From contig CAZODQ010000001.1 of the NCBI GenBank assembly GCA_964578625.1, positions 1 through 64,000 on the forward strand: DNA of 64,000 nt, in the 5' to 3' direction. The notes under the pieces are model-generated. The model worked only from the letters and a program-made list of their open reading frames with translations. It was not told the origin of the DNA and did not search any database. This document shows positions 52,413 through 60,948 of this stretch, piece by piece (the first letter of the stretch is position 1; every line of letters begins with the position of its first letter). Position numbers and translations under genes: made by a program. The stretch is from CAZBSE01 sp964578625 (GTDB lineage Bacteria > Actinomycetota > Humimicrobiia > Humimicrobiales > Humimicrobiaceae).

Positions 52413-54302
52413 TTAATCTGTTATTTCCATTTCAATATCATCACAGTTAACATAAACCTCATTTGTAGTCAACCTAAACTTAATAGGTGACTTTCCCGGC
52501 TTGGTACCCCTAAGTTCTACAATTAAATTTATTTCATCTTCTCCCTCAATAACATATGAATCACTGACCCACATATACATACCCCGGCTCAAGCCAGGAT
52601 CCTGATCAATATATCCGGAAGGAATTGTTCCTATAAATTTAATATTATCCGGAAGCTCCAGTTCAAGCGAGCTGATTTTAATGCTTTTTTTATTCTTATT
52701 ACTGATTATATATTCAACGGTAAATTCCTCACCATATTTTCTACTGTAACTATCGCTGTAGTAATCTATTTCCACATTCACGACAGTTTCATTGACCTTA
52801 TAAAGTTTTAATGTTTCATCGTATCTATCCCAGGTATAAGTTTTTCCTACCTGTTCGGCATCAAATATGGATAACAATGCATTATTATTGCCTACAAAAT
52901 ATACAGTAATGCCGTCATCCAGAGATTTAATCATATCCTCAACCGTATATTCAGGAACCTTATGAGAAATATACTCTATATTTTTTTCACCATATTCATA
53001 TCGATCTACAAACATTCCTATATTGGTTGATTTCGCCAGAACATATACTTTGGAATTACTCTCCATGTTACTGAAAGCTTCGTCCCAGAATTTGTAAACA
53101 TCCGGGGGCTCCGAAAGATCAAGTTTATTATAATTTTTCATAATAAAGTATAATGGCAGAAAAGTAAAAAATAAGATCAATATGACCATTACAAAATATT
53201 TTAAAAAGTTACTAATTTTCGGGATTTTACTGTTCTTAATCAATTTATCAAAAAGAAATATTGACCTATTTAGTATAAATAACATTCCAAATGCTATATA
53301 AAAAGAAAAAACAATCATGGAATTAAGCAGATAATTACGGAGCGCATGACCTGCGTAAAGAGGTGGTATAATAAAATTTAAAATTACCAGCAAAAATGTA
53401 CAAAGGCTAAACTTTAAATTTTTTCTAATTAAAAAGATAAATCCTATCAACGCTATAATTAGAAGTACGATACCATAACTCTGGTAAACCATATTAAGAT
53501 AATCTTTCAATACCTTGAGGATCAATGAAAGATTTTTATCACCAAAACTTCCTCCATGAAGTTCACCTGTTACTTCCCTCCCCATTATATAATAAAAAAA
53601 TCTCAAAGGAGTGGTTACTCCTCCATAACCTTGAAGGGACCTTATAGGAAGATATAAATATGATAGAAGAGGTAGAATAAAATATAATATACTGAGAAGG
53701 ATTGCCTTAATGCTTTTAAAAATCCGTGGATTTACAATAATTACATATAAAACAATGGCCGGAACCAGAAAAAAAGCAAGAGGATGATTGGTCAAACTTA
53801 AACCGAGACAGAAAGAGAAAAAATATAAATATTTTCTTGTTTTATTTTCTTTATAAATAATTGCCGAAAAAAACAACAAAACTATAAAAAAACTGTTTAA
53901 TGTATCAAATTCCAGCCTATTTGCCACTTCCCAGAAAGGCACAATAAAAGCAAATATCATAGAGCTTATAAAGCTTATAAACTCATTTTTTACCAGTTTA
54001 TTTATTGAAAGAAATAAAAATAATAGGGTAAGCGCACCAAATACTGCAGAAAAAAGATTAAGCCTGTAAGCAAGATCAGCAATAGGTAAAAAAGTGAAAA
54101 GTTTCTCCAATAAGGAGAAGGTCGGATACCCGGTGGGCACCATTAAACTCATTTCAGTAACCTGAAGTGCATACCAGCTGGTATCTCCCCCGATTAATTT
54201 ATGCTCCAATGTGAGTATATAAATAACTAGTGGTATAAGAAAAGAGAAAACCGCAAATATGACTTTTTTCTTACCAATAAGGAATTCTTTGATTTTTTGC
54301 AT
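52413..54302 (-). CDS. DUF2723/GT-C-like membrane glycosyltransferase with C-terminal beta domain
   Basis: 629 residues. About ten transmembrane helices follow the DUF2723 opening: helix 1, then HKLIGGDTSWYALQVTEM and PTGYPTFSLLEKLF, with the DxE/D-like aspartate of GGDT near residue 40 as the expected catalytic acid. Relatives (TMEM260-like) transfer mannose from lipid-linked donors. Residues about 400-500 form a soluble domain. The last 118 residues (GEEFTVEYII, KISSLELELPDNI, YMWVSDSYVI, CDDIEM) are near-identical in pattern to the deacetylase's tail. Probably glycosylates outside the membrane. Confidence 0.83.
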   Translation of the reverse strand: MQKIKEFLIGKKKVIFAVFSFLIPLVIYILTLEHKLIGGDTSWYALQVTEMSLMVPTGYPTFSLLEKLFTFLPIADLAYRLNLFSAVFGALTLLFLFLSINKLVKNEFISFISSMIFAFIVPFWEVANRLEFDTLNSFFIVLLFFSAIIYKENKTRKYLYFFSFCLGLSLTNHPLAFFLVPAIVLYVIIVNPRIFKSIKAILLSILYFILPLLSYLYLPIRSLQGYGGVTTPLRFFYYIMGREVTGELHGGSFGDKNLSLILKVLKDYLNMVYQSYGIVLLIIALIGFIFLIRKNLKFSLCTFLLVILNFIIPPLYAGHALRNYLLNSMIVFSFYIAFGMLFILNRSIFLFDKLIKNSKIPKISNFLKYFVMVILILFFTFLPLYFIMKNYNKLDLSEPPDVYKFWDEAFSNMESNSKVYVLAKSTNIGMFVDRYEYGEKNIEYISHKVPEYTVEDMIKSLDDGITVYFVGNNNALLSIFDAEQVGKTYTWDRYDETLKLYKVNETVVNVEIDYYSDSYSRKYGEEFTVEYIISNKNKKSIKISSLELELPDNIKFIGTIPSGYIDQDPGLSRGMYMWVSDSYVIEGEDEINLIVELRGTKPGKSPIKFRLTTNEVYVNCDDIEMEITD

Positions 54303-54339
54303 ATATACTCCTTAAAACAATTTCTTTTATCAAAGCAAC

Positions 54340-54678
54340 CTATAAATTAAATATTATGACTCCTGCAATAACCAAAATATTTCCTAAAACCCTTAATCTG
54401 TCAACATCTTCTTTAAGAACTCTCCATGAAAACAACATAACAAAAAAGTAGCTTAATGCAGTAAAAGAATAAAAATTTGAAAAATCAATCACTCTCATAG
54501 TGATTATGGAAAGTATTGGAACCAGTAAAAATAAAAATATGCTTATCAATAGATATTTATTCTTAAAATTATAAATTAAAGGCTTTTTAAAATCTAACCT
54601 GATAGCTCCCATTTTAAGAATAACCTGAGCCAGAGCGACCAGTAACTGGATAGTGACTGCTAAAAAAATATAAAGCAT
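54340..54678 (-). CDS. Small EmrE/ArnE-like four-helix protein, half 1 of a tandem pair
   Basis: 112 residues, four hydrophobic helices. VALAQVILKMGAIRL in helix 1 and NFYSFTALSYFFVMLFSWRVLKEDVDRLRVLG in helices 3-4 are EamA/SMR half-transporter features. It follows the next protein by 3 nt and precedes the DUF2723 gene by 37 nt. ArnE/ArnF-like pairs flip undecaprenyl-phosphate sugars, exactly the donor a GT-C enzyme needs; this role is inferred from context. Confidence 0.75.
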   Translation of the reverse strand: MLYIFLAVTIQLLVALAQVILKMGAIRLDFKKPLIYNFKNKYLLISIFLFLLVPILSIITMRVIDFSNFYSFTALSYFFVMLFSWRVLKEDVDRLRVLGNILVIAGVIIFNL

Positions 54679-54681
54679 ATA

Positions 54682-55056
54682 TCAGACTCCTTCCAGCTTT
54701 TTACTGGACATGGTTATAATAATAACTCCGGACACTATTACAGCGGAACCTATTATTTTCATTAAAGTGATGTCTTCCCCAAATAAAATCTTCCCCAAAA
54801 ACAATGAAAAAAAGTAATTTAAACTTAAGAACGGATATATAAAAGACAGCTGAAATTTTCTATGCAGAATAAGCCAGAATGTAAATTTCAAACCGTAGGT
54901 CAGTATAAGAACAGATAACCAAAGGATAAAAATACTTGAGATATTAAGATTTATACCAATATATTTACCCGCTATTATACTTAATAAACTAATGCTGATA
55001 TTAAGGATGATTATAAGGATATAAAAAAATTTTTTACTGGTGTCTCTAAATTTCAT
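54682..55056 (-). CDS. Small EmrE/ArnF-like four-helix protein, half 2 of a tandem pair
   Basis: 124 residues, four helices. KFQLSFIYPFLSLNYFFSLFLGKILFGEDITLMKIIG resembles helices 3-4 of the neighbouring protein and of the 38321 protein. It starts ATG AAA TTT and ends 3 nt before the next gene begins, so the pair is probably co-translated and may act as a heterodimer. It is the first gene of the minus-strand set 55.1-48.9 kb; no ligand is visible. Confidence 0.73.
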   Translation of the reverse strand: MKFRDTSKKFFYILIIILNISISLLSIIAGKYIGINLNISSIFILWLSVLILTYGLKFTFWLILHRKFQLSFIYPFLSLNYFFSLFLGKILFGEDITLMKIIGSAVIVSGVIIITMSSKKLEGV

Positions 55057-55301
55057 CTTTTATTTTTTAATGATTTAAATCAAATAAACATCGTGAAACA
55101 CATTTTATATCAGAATTAATTAAATTATAAGTTTTTTTTATAGTGTATATAAAAGCATAAAAAAATCTTAAAGCCTATTATTTTTTGTGTTATAGTTATA
55201 AAATTATTTAAATTGAACAACAGTAAAATATCTTACATACGGACAATCTTTTATTCAATTGTAACTGAGTTATAAATAAGAGTCTTGATAACAAAATTAA
55301 T

Positions 55302-56258
55302 ATGATAAAGAAATTATTAGTGGCAATTCCTGCCTACAATGAAGAAGAAAAAATAGGTGAAGTAATACAAAACACCCCAAAAAAAATTGAAGGTGTATCT
55401 AAAGTCCATATACTGGTTATTGATGATGGCAGCACAGATAAAACTGTAAAAATTGCCAGGGGTTTACGTGCAGAAGTTATAAAAAATTATCACAATATGG
55501 GATACGGAGTAGCGTTTGGCAAAGCCCTGCAATATGCAGTGGATCATGACTTTGATTTAATGGTCAGTATTGACGGAGATGCTCAATTTGATCCAAAAGA
55601 TATTCCCAAACTTATTAGTCCGATTATAAAAGATGAAGCCGATCTGGTAACTGCATCAAGATTTATCAATAAAAGCTATTACCCTAAAATGCCTTTATCC
55701 AAATTCTGGGGGAATAAGTTAATGTCAATTTTAATCAGTAAACTGATCGGTAAAAAATTTTATGACGTCTCATGCGGATTCAGAGCATACTCACAAAAAA
55801 CTCTGCTTTCGCTAAATCTTCATGGAAAATTTACTTTTTCTCAAGAAACCTTTATTGACCTGTCATTCAAAGGGCTGAAGATCCTGGAAATCCCTATAAA
55901 GGTCAGATACTTTCCTTCACGAGTTTCAAAAATTTCCTCTAATCTTTTCACATATGGAATAAATGCTCTTAAAATTATTATTGAGACTTACCGTGACTAT
56001 AAGCCGTTTACTTTTTTTTCCTATATTGCCCTCTTCTTTTTTATAATAAGTATCTTTTTCGGATCAATTTTACTGTATACATATATTTCAATAGGATCAT
56101 TCCATCCAAATGTCTGGTCAGGATTTGTGGGAGGTACTTTCCTTTTTATCTCCATTATTTTTTTTATAGTCGGCATATCAGCAGATATAATCAAAAGAAT
56201 AAGAGTTAACCAGGAAGAAATTTTATATCTCTTAAAAAGAAATTCTCAAAGAAAATAA
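55302..56258 (+). CDS. GT2 polyprenyl-phosphate glycosyltransferase (DPM1/GtrB-like)
   Basis: 318 residues. VAIPAYNEEEKIGEVI, VIDDGSTDKTVKIA, NMGYGVAFGKAL and the metal motif SIDGDAQFDPKDI identify the dolichol/undecaprenyl-phosphate sugar transferase clade. DVSCGFRAYS and IEIPIKV-type strands (ILEIPIKVRYFPSR) follow. Two C-terminal helices (about 238-262 and 274-298) anchor it. It would load a sugar on a lipid carrier for the flippase-like pair and DUF2723 enzyme encoded divergently next door. No ribosome binding site is visible before the ATG. Confidence 0.87.
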   Translation: MIKKLLVAIPAYNEEEKIGEVIQNTPKKIEGVSKVHILVIDDGSTDKTVKIARGLRAEVIKNYHNMGYGVAFGKALQYAVDHDFDLMVSIDGDAQFDPKDIPKLISPIIKDEADLVTASRFINKSYYPKMPLSKFWGNKLMSILISKLIGKKFYDVSCGFRAYSQKTLLSLNLHGKFTFSQETFIDLSFKGLKILEIPIKVRYFPSRVSKISSNLFTYGINALKIIIETYRDYKPFTFFSYIALFFFIISIFFGSILLYTYISIGSFHPNVWSGFVGGTFLFISIIFFIVGISADIIKRIRVNQEEILYLLKRNSQRK

Positions 56259-56326
56259 TTTAATAATACAACTTATACTTAAGATAATTTAAGTCAAATA
56301 AAATAAAAAATAGTATAATATTAAAA

Positions 56327-56485
56327 ATGAAAAGAATTTTGTTTATAAAAATACTATATTACCTTTTTTATACATCTGTCTTTCTACTTGCATTAATCGT
56401 TTTCTTAGAAATTACAAAATTTAATTTCTATAATAATTACCTGAAAGATTTTTTTAATAAAATTTTTAGTATCTTAAATTTCTAA
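56327..56485 (+). CDS. Possible small single-helix membrane protein
   Basis: In the 297-base gap between two plus-strand genes, an ATG at 56327 opens 52 codons ending TAA. The peptide has one hydrophobic helix (TSVFLLALIVFLEI, about 16-29) flanked by basic and aromatic residues. There is no ribosome binding site and the base composition is like the AT-rich spacer, so it may be a chance frame. Confidence 0.28.
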   Translation: MKRILFIKILYYLFYTSVFLLALIVFLEITKFNFYNNYLKDFFNKIFSILNF

Positions 56486-56555
56486 TATTATTCTTATCCT
56501 GTTTTCTTAAATAAAGACATTTACAAATTTATTTTTAATGAAATAATACCAGTTT

Positions 56556-57953
56556 ATGAAGATATTTCTTTTATTTACTGAGATAAATCAAAAATTCGGA
56601 CCTTTATACTATCAGCATGGGCTGGCTTCTATTTCAGCCTTACTTAAAAAAAATGGAGTCCGATCCATCTCTCTAATACACTTTACCAGGGAACCCAATC
56701 TTAAAAAATGGGAGTCGCATATTAAGGAACAAAAACCAGACTTAATAGGTATTTATTCGACAACAGAGCAGTTTCACTTCATAAAGGGACTTGTCGGTAA
56801 AGTCCCCCGGGGCATATTTACAATTTGCGGAGGACCACACCCCACCTCTTATCCAATGTGCATTGAAGATATTCCACGATTGGATGCAATTTGTATAGGA
56901 GAGGGAGAGTATCCCGTATTAGAACTGGTAAATTCTTTAAAAGAAGGCAGAGATTATAGCAAGATAAAGAATCTATGGGTCAGAAAAGATGGGAATATTA
57001 TAAGGAATAAAACAAGACCGTTTATAACTGATTTAAATGAACTCCCATTTGAAGACCGTGAACTTTTCAATCACCAGAAATCGATTGACAAGTATGGTTT
57101 TGCACAGGTGCGGGTATTAACAACCAGAGGCTGCCCATACCAATGTACTTATTGTGCAAACAGGCAGATAAGTAAATCTCAGCCCGGAAGTTATGTCCGC
57201 TTCCGTTCTGCTGTACATATCATGGATGAGTTAAATTACCTTAATAGAAAGTATAAGTTCAAGGAAATCTTCTTTGATGACGATATTTTTATGATGAATA
57301 GAACAATCCGCAAGAAATTTTGTGAAAGATATCCAATGGAAATTGGCAAACCTTTCGTTTTCAGCGGATATATTAATATTTGCAATGAAGAAATGCTAAA
57401 AGAACTGAGAGAAGCAGGCGGGCGTAGAATCGATTTTGGTGTAGAATCCGGTAATGAGGAACTGCGGCAAAAAATCTTAAAGAGGAATATGACAGACATA
57501 CAAATTTTAGAAACTGCAAACATGGCCAGGAGAATCGGATTTCAGATTAAAACTCTGAACATGGTCGGGCTTCCCGGAGAAACCATTGAGAAACATCTGG
57601 ACACTGTAAATCTGAACAATGAAATAAAACCGGACGTAGCAAGCATATTCATATTCTATCCTTATCCCGGTACAGAATTATATGAATATTGTATCAAAAA
57701 GGGATATTTTAATCCTGATGAACCTCTGCCCAAAGGGTATATTTCACGGAGAAATTCATTACTTGATCTTCCTGATTTTTCTAGAAATGATATCGCGAAA
57801 TGTTTCCAGAGATTTGGGTTCCGTGTTTTTAAGAAGATTTCTGTAATGAAAGCTATTGAATATGCTGTCATATATTCTAAACATGGTGAACTTATTATGA
57901 GGATTACTTCAAAGCTTCGGAATATAATCATTAAGTTACTGCCAGGATTTTAA
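56556..57953 (+). CDS. B12-binding-domain radical SAM protein
   Basis: 465 residues. The N-terminal part (about 1-150) is a cobalamin-binding-like Rossmann domain (HGLASISALLKKNGV, PDLIGIYSTTEQ, CGGPHPTSYP, CIGEGEYPVLEL). The radical SAM core follows, with GCPYQCTYCAN supplying the CxxxCxxC cluster ligands, FFDDDIFMMN and DFGVESGNEELRQKILKRNM. The C-terminal FYPYPGTELYEYCIKKGYF is common to BchE/HpnJ-type enzymes. Likely a methyl- or other radical transfer on a lipid or sugar; substrate unknown. No clear ribosome binding site. Confidence 0.85.
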   Translation: MKIFLLFTEINQKFGPLYYQHGLASISALLKKNGVRSISLIHFTREPNLKKWESHIKEQKPDLIGIYSTTEQFHFIKGLVGKVPRGIFTICGGPHPTSYPMCIEDIPRLDAICIGEGEYPVLELVNSLKEGRDYSKIKNLWVRKDGNIIRNKTRPFITDLNELPFEDRELFNHQKSIDKYGFAQVRVLTTRGCPYQCTYCANRQISKSQPGSYVRFRSAVHIMDELNYLNRKYKFKEIFFDDDIFMMNRTIRKKFCERYPMEIGKPFVFSGYINICNEEMLKELREAGGRRIDFGVESGNEELRQKILKRNMTDIQILETANMARRIGFQIKTLNMVGLPGETIEKHLDTVNLNNEIKPDVASIFIFYPYPGTELYEYCIKKGYFNPDEPLPKGYISRRNSLLDLPDFSRNDIAKCFQRFGFRVFKKISVMKAIEYAVIYSKHGELIMRITSKLRNIIIKLLPGF

Positions 57954-58002
57954 TTTCTTCCCTGATTTAAAATAACTACCTGGTGAGATTTTTTATAGAA
58001 CA

Positions 58003-59043
58003 TCAAATATTTTGATTTTTATGATCATTTGATATTTCCGGTTTTATTCTTTTAGACCTGCCTTCAAAATAGGGTCTTGCAGTATATATAATTCCCCCCA
58101 GTACTCCCATTAGAACTATCATAAACAATATCAGAAGAGAACATAAAGCAGCTTTCTCGTTAGTAACCCCCATAGCTACCAGAATAAAGACCAGAGAATT
58201 TTCCCTCAATCCGATACCGCCAATGGAAATGGGGATCATGGCTATTATTGCCACTATCGGCACAATAAAAATAAATGCGGTCAAGCTTAGGTTTATTCCT
58301 AGGGCTCTGGCTGCTAAAAACCAGTTAAGTATAACTGAAAACTGAAGAAGAAAACTGAATACCAGCACTACGACAAGAGCTTCCTTATACTTTTTAAAAC
58401 TCAACAGGGTCTTATAAACATTAGACAGCTTTTCATTTATTTTACGCATAAATTTAAACTTATTGGAAATCTTACCCAATCCGAAAAAAGAAGGATTGAT
58501 AATAAGGAAAGCTATGATCACAGTTATTACGAAAAATATGACAATTGGAATTATTACCGACCGGTGGCCGATAGCCGTAAATCCTAAAAATAAAGCTATA
58601 ACCGCATAAATAGCTGCGCTTACCACTCCGGAAAATCTTTCAACTATGATCACTGAAACAGATTTTCCCATAGGAATGTCAGCTTTTTTTGAAGCATCAT
58701 AACTCCTGAATACATCTCCTCCTATACTGGTAGGTAAAAAATTATTAAAAAAAGAGCCAATAAGAACTGTAACACTCAATGAAGCAGTACTTAATCTTAC
58801 ATCCTGCGTATTTAAAAGAACCTTCCATCTCACAGCAGTTATATAGGTCCCCAGAGCATGAGTGGAGAGCGAAAGTAAAAGTAAGACTTTATTTGATGAT
58901 TTCAAAATCTCAATTATACTGGAGAAATCTTTCATTTGTGTCTTAACCAGAAAAGCAATAAGGGAAGCACTGATTATGACTCTGGCTAAAAGAAGTATTA
59001 TCTTCTTATTTTTTATGTAAAAAGAGACGATCCTATTTTTCAT
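58003..59043 (-). CDS. Lysylphosphatidylglycerol synthase-like flippase-fold membrane protein (UPF0104)
   Basis: 346 residues with about eight transmembrane helices. FNNFLPTSIGGDVFRSYDA and SVIIVERFSGVVSAAIYAVIAL are the UPF0104/LPG-flippase signature. IPISIGGIGLRENSLVFILVAMGV is the second. It lacks the cytosolic MprF synthase domain, so it is the stand-alone form found in many glycan loci, thought to move lipids or lipid-linked sugars. It precedes the acyltransferase gene's end by 23 nt in the same run. Confidence 0.85.
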   Translation of the reverse strand: MKNRIVSFYIKNKKIILLLARVIISASLIAFLVKTQMKDFSSIIEILKSSNKVLLLLSLSTHALGTYITAVRWKVLLNTQDVRLSTASLSVTVLIGSFFNNFLPTSIGGDVFRSYDASKKADIPMGKSVSVIIVERFSGVVSAAIYAVIALFLGFTAIGHRSVIIPIVIFFVITVIIAFLIINPSFFGLGKISNKFKFMRKINEKLSNVYKTLLSFKKYKEALVVVLVFSFLLQFSVILNWFLAARALGINLSLTAFIFIVPIVAIIAMIPISIGGIGLRENSLVFILVAMGVTNEKAALCSLLILFMIVLMGVLGGIIYTARPYFEGRSKRIKPEISNDHKNQNI

Positions 59044-59066
59044 TTTTAATCGAATCAGCTGTTTAA

Positions 59067-59810
59067 TTATTTTCTAAATTTGGCAACTCTTGCGGGTACT
59101 CCTGCAGCTATAGAGAAAGGCGGAATATCTTTTGAAACTACAGCGCCTGCTGCAATAATGGTATCTTTTCCAATAATAATACCGTCAAAAATCAAAGCGC
59201 CTGCACCTATCCAGCAATTCTTTTTTATCTTTATGCCATAAGAAGGCTTTTCCTGCTCAGATATGGGAACATCTATTCTGGAATACTCATGTCCACCACC
59301 AATAATATAAACATATGCGGAAATTAATGTATTTTCACCAATGGTTACATTACTTGCCGAAATTATCTCACAGTTAAATCCTATAACTACATTTTTTTCC
59401 AGTACTATATCGCCATTTTTACAGCTTAATATACTGCCTCTGCCTATAAAAATATTTCTTCCTATGCTAATTCCATTGTTGTCCAGTCCTTTGGCATCGA
59501 GAACACAATAATCATCTATTACTACATTATCTTCAATGGATATTTTATGAGGATGCCTTATAGTTACAGACTTCCCAAAACTGACTCCCTTCCCTACTTT
59601 CTTAAAAAGCAAGGGAAAGAATAAATTTCTAAAAAAGATACCAATAGCTCCAGGCATGTCCTGAAACAGTGTAATTATCAATTCATATTTCAGTAAACTA
59701 AAAAAACCTTTTTTCCCTACAAATAAATCTATATATTTGGCAATTTTTGACCTATCTCTGGCAAAAAGCGTTTTCTGTATCTTGTCTTCATATTTTTCTA
59801 TTTCAATCAA
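59067..59810 (-). CDS. Hexapeptide-repeat (left-handed beta-helix) acyltransferase
   Basis: 247 residues. After an N-terminal helical part (1-80), hexapeptide repeats run from about 85 to 240 (GVSFGKSVTIRHPHKISIED, IGRNIFIGRGSILSCKNGDI, IGENTLISAYVYIIGGGHEY), ending in the AcT motif IIAAGAVVSKDIPPFSIAAG. The likely catalytic histidine is in GGGHEY. Such enzymes O- or N-acetylate sugars, and the envelope context fits. The donor is normally acetyl-CoA; the acceptor is unknown. Confidence 0.87.
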   Translation of the reverse strand: MIEIEKYEDKIQKTLFARDRSKIAKYIDLFVGKKGFFSLLKYELIITLFQDMPGAIGIFFRNLFFPLLFKKVGKGVSFGKSVTIRHPHKISIEDNVVIDDYCVLDAKGLDNNGISIGRNIFIGRGSILSCKNGDIVLEKNVVIGFNCEIISASNVTIGENTLISAYVYIIGGGHEYSRIDVPISEQEKPSYGIKIKKNCWIGAGALIFDGIIIGKDTIIAAGAVVSKDIPPFSIAAGVPARVAKFRK

Positions 59811-59936
59811 CTCCTTTTCCGATAATAAAGAATAAGCTCTAAAAAATTAAATAAAACACTTCTTTCCAGGACGAGTAAAACTGCAATCGGTTTAATAAAT
59901 TAAAGCTGCCTTCTTCTTTAGCTGAAATATCTTTTC

Positions 59937-60935
59937 TTAGTTTCTTAAATGATCCCTTATAAAAATTCCAAGATATTCTAAAGGAATACCCAAAAAAGAT
60001 TTCCTCCCGATCCTATCGCAATCCCTGCAGGGAACTATATTATCAATTATACTAGATTTAAATGCTTTTCTTATACTCCTTATAATTTCATTATTAAAAA
60101 TTTCATCAATCCTGCTTTCATTAATATCCCCCAGACAGATTTTACCCTCAAAATCCTGGGGACATAAGAATACCCTTCCATCATAAAATATAGTCAGCGA
60201 GTACCACGGAAAAGTGCAGGAAGTGACTTTTTTATCTTTAATTTTTTTATCAATTCCGCCTGTTTTAAACAGGCCCCCCCAATTATGAGGGGCTCTTGTT
60301 ACCATTTTATCCAGAGGAAGATCCTTAAAATTCTTTAAAAAATTTTTCTTTTGTTCTGCCAACTTTTTTTTAGATGGTCCTGACTCATTCTGTATGACCT
60401 GGATAACTGTATACGGCTTTTTTGATTTTAACTGTTTTTTTATTTTAAGAAAATCAATTATATTGGTTAAACTCTCATCAAACCTTGCACCAGACCTGTT
60501 TCTTTCATACACTTCTTTGGTATAACCATCAAATGAGAACGAAATAAAGTCCAGGCCTGCTAATATCATGTCTTTGCCAAGTTCTTTATCCAAAAGAGTA
60601 GCATTGGTATGAATTCTGGTTTTAACTCCACTTTTACCGGCATAAGCGATCATTGGTATTATATTGTTATTGAGCAGCGGCTCTCCTCTATGAAATAAAT
60701 TGACATCTTGGACTTTCCCCGCGATTTCATCGATTATTCTTTTATAAAGATCGAAACTCATATCCCCTTTTTGATATGGCAGAAGGTTTTTATTCACGCA
60801 AAACCGGCACTTTAAATTACATCTGCTTGATAATTCTATCCATATTCTGATGGGATGATAATTACAATTCGTCTTTTTAAAATAGTAATTTATATAAATC
60901 CTAAGCAGATCAAGAACACGATTTAACTTACTCAT
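59937..60935 (-). CDS. Radical SAM protein with SPASM domain
   Basis: 332 residues. WIELSSRCNLKCRFCVN supplies the CxxxCxxC cluster. The barrel has HRGEPLLN, RIHTNATLLDKE and ISFSFDGYTKEVYERNR. The C-terminal SPASM region has CTFPWYSLTIFYDGRVFLCP, then VPCRDCDRIG, ligating an auxiliary cluster. Relatives modify peptides or act on sugars and glycan building blocks. No precursor peptide gene is nearby, so a glycan or small-molecule role is more likely here. It starts 13 nt after the GT2 gene ends. Confidence 0.87.
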   Translation of the reverse strand: MSKLNRVLDLLRIYINYYFKKTNCNYHPIRIWIELSSRCNLKCRFCVNKNLLPYQKGDMSFDLYKRIIDEIAGKVQDVNLFHRGEPLLNNNIIPMIAYAGKSGVKTRIHTNATLLDKELGKDMILAGLDFISFSFDGYTKEVYERNRSGARFDESLTNIIDFLKIKKQLKSKKPYTVIQVIQNESGPSKKKLAEQKKNFLKNFKDLPLDKMVTRAPHNWGGLFKTGGIDKKIKDKKVTSCTFPWYSLTIFYDGRVFLCPQDFEGKICLGDINESRIDEIFNNEIIRSIRKAFKSSIIDNIVPCRDCDRIGRKSFLGIPLEYLGIFIRDHLRN

Positions 60936-60948
60936 TATAAGTTCATAT

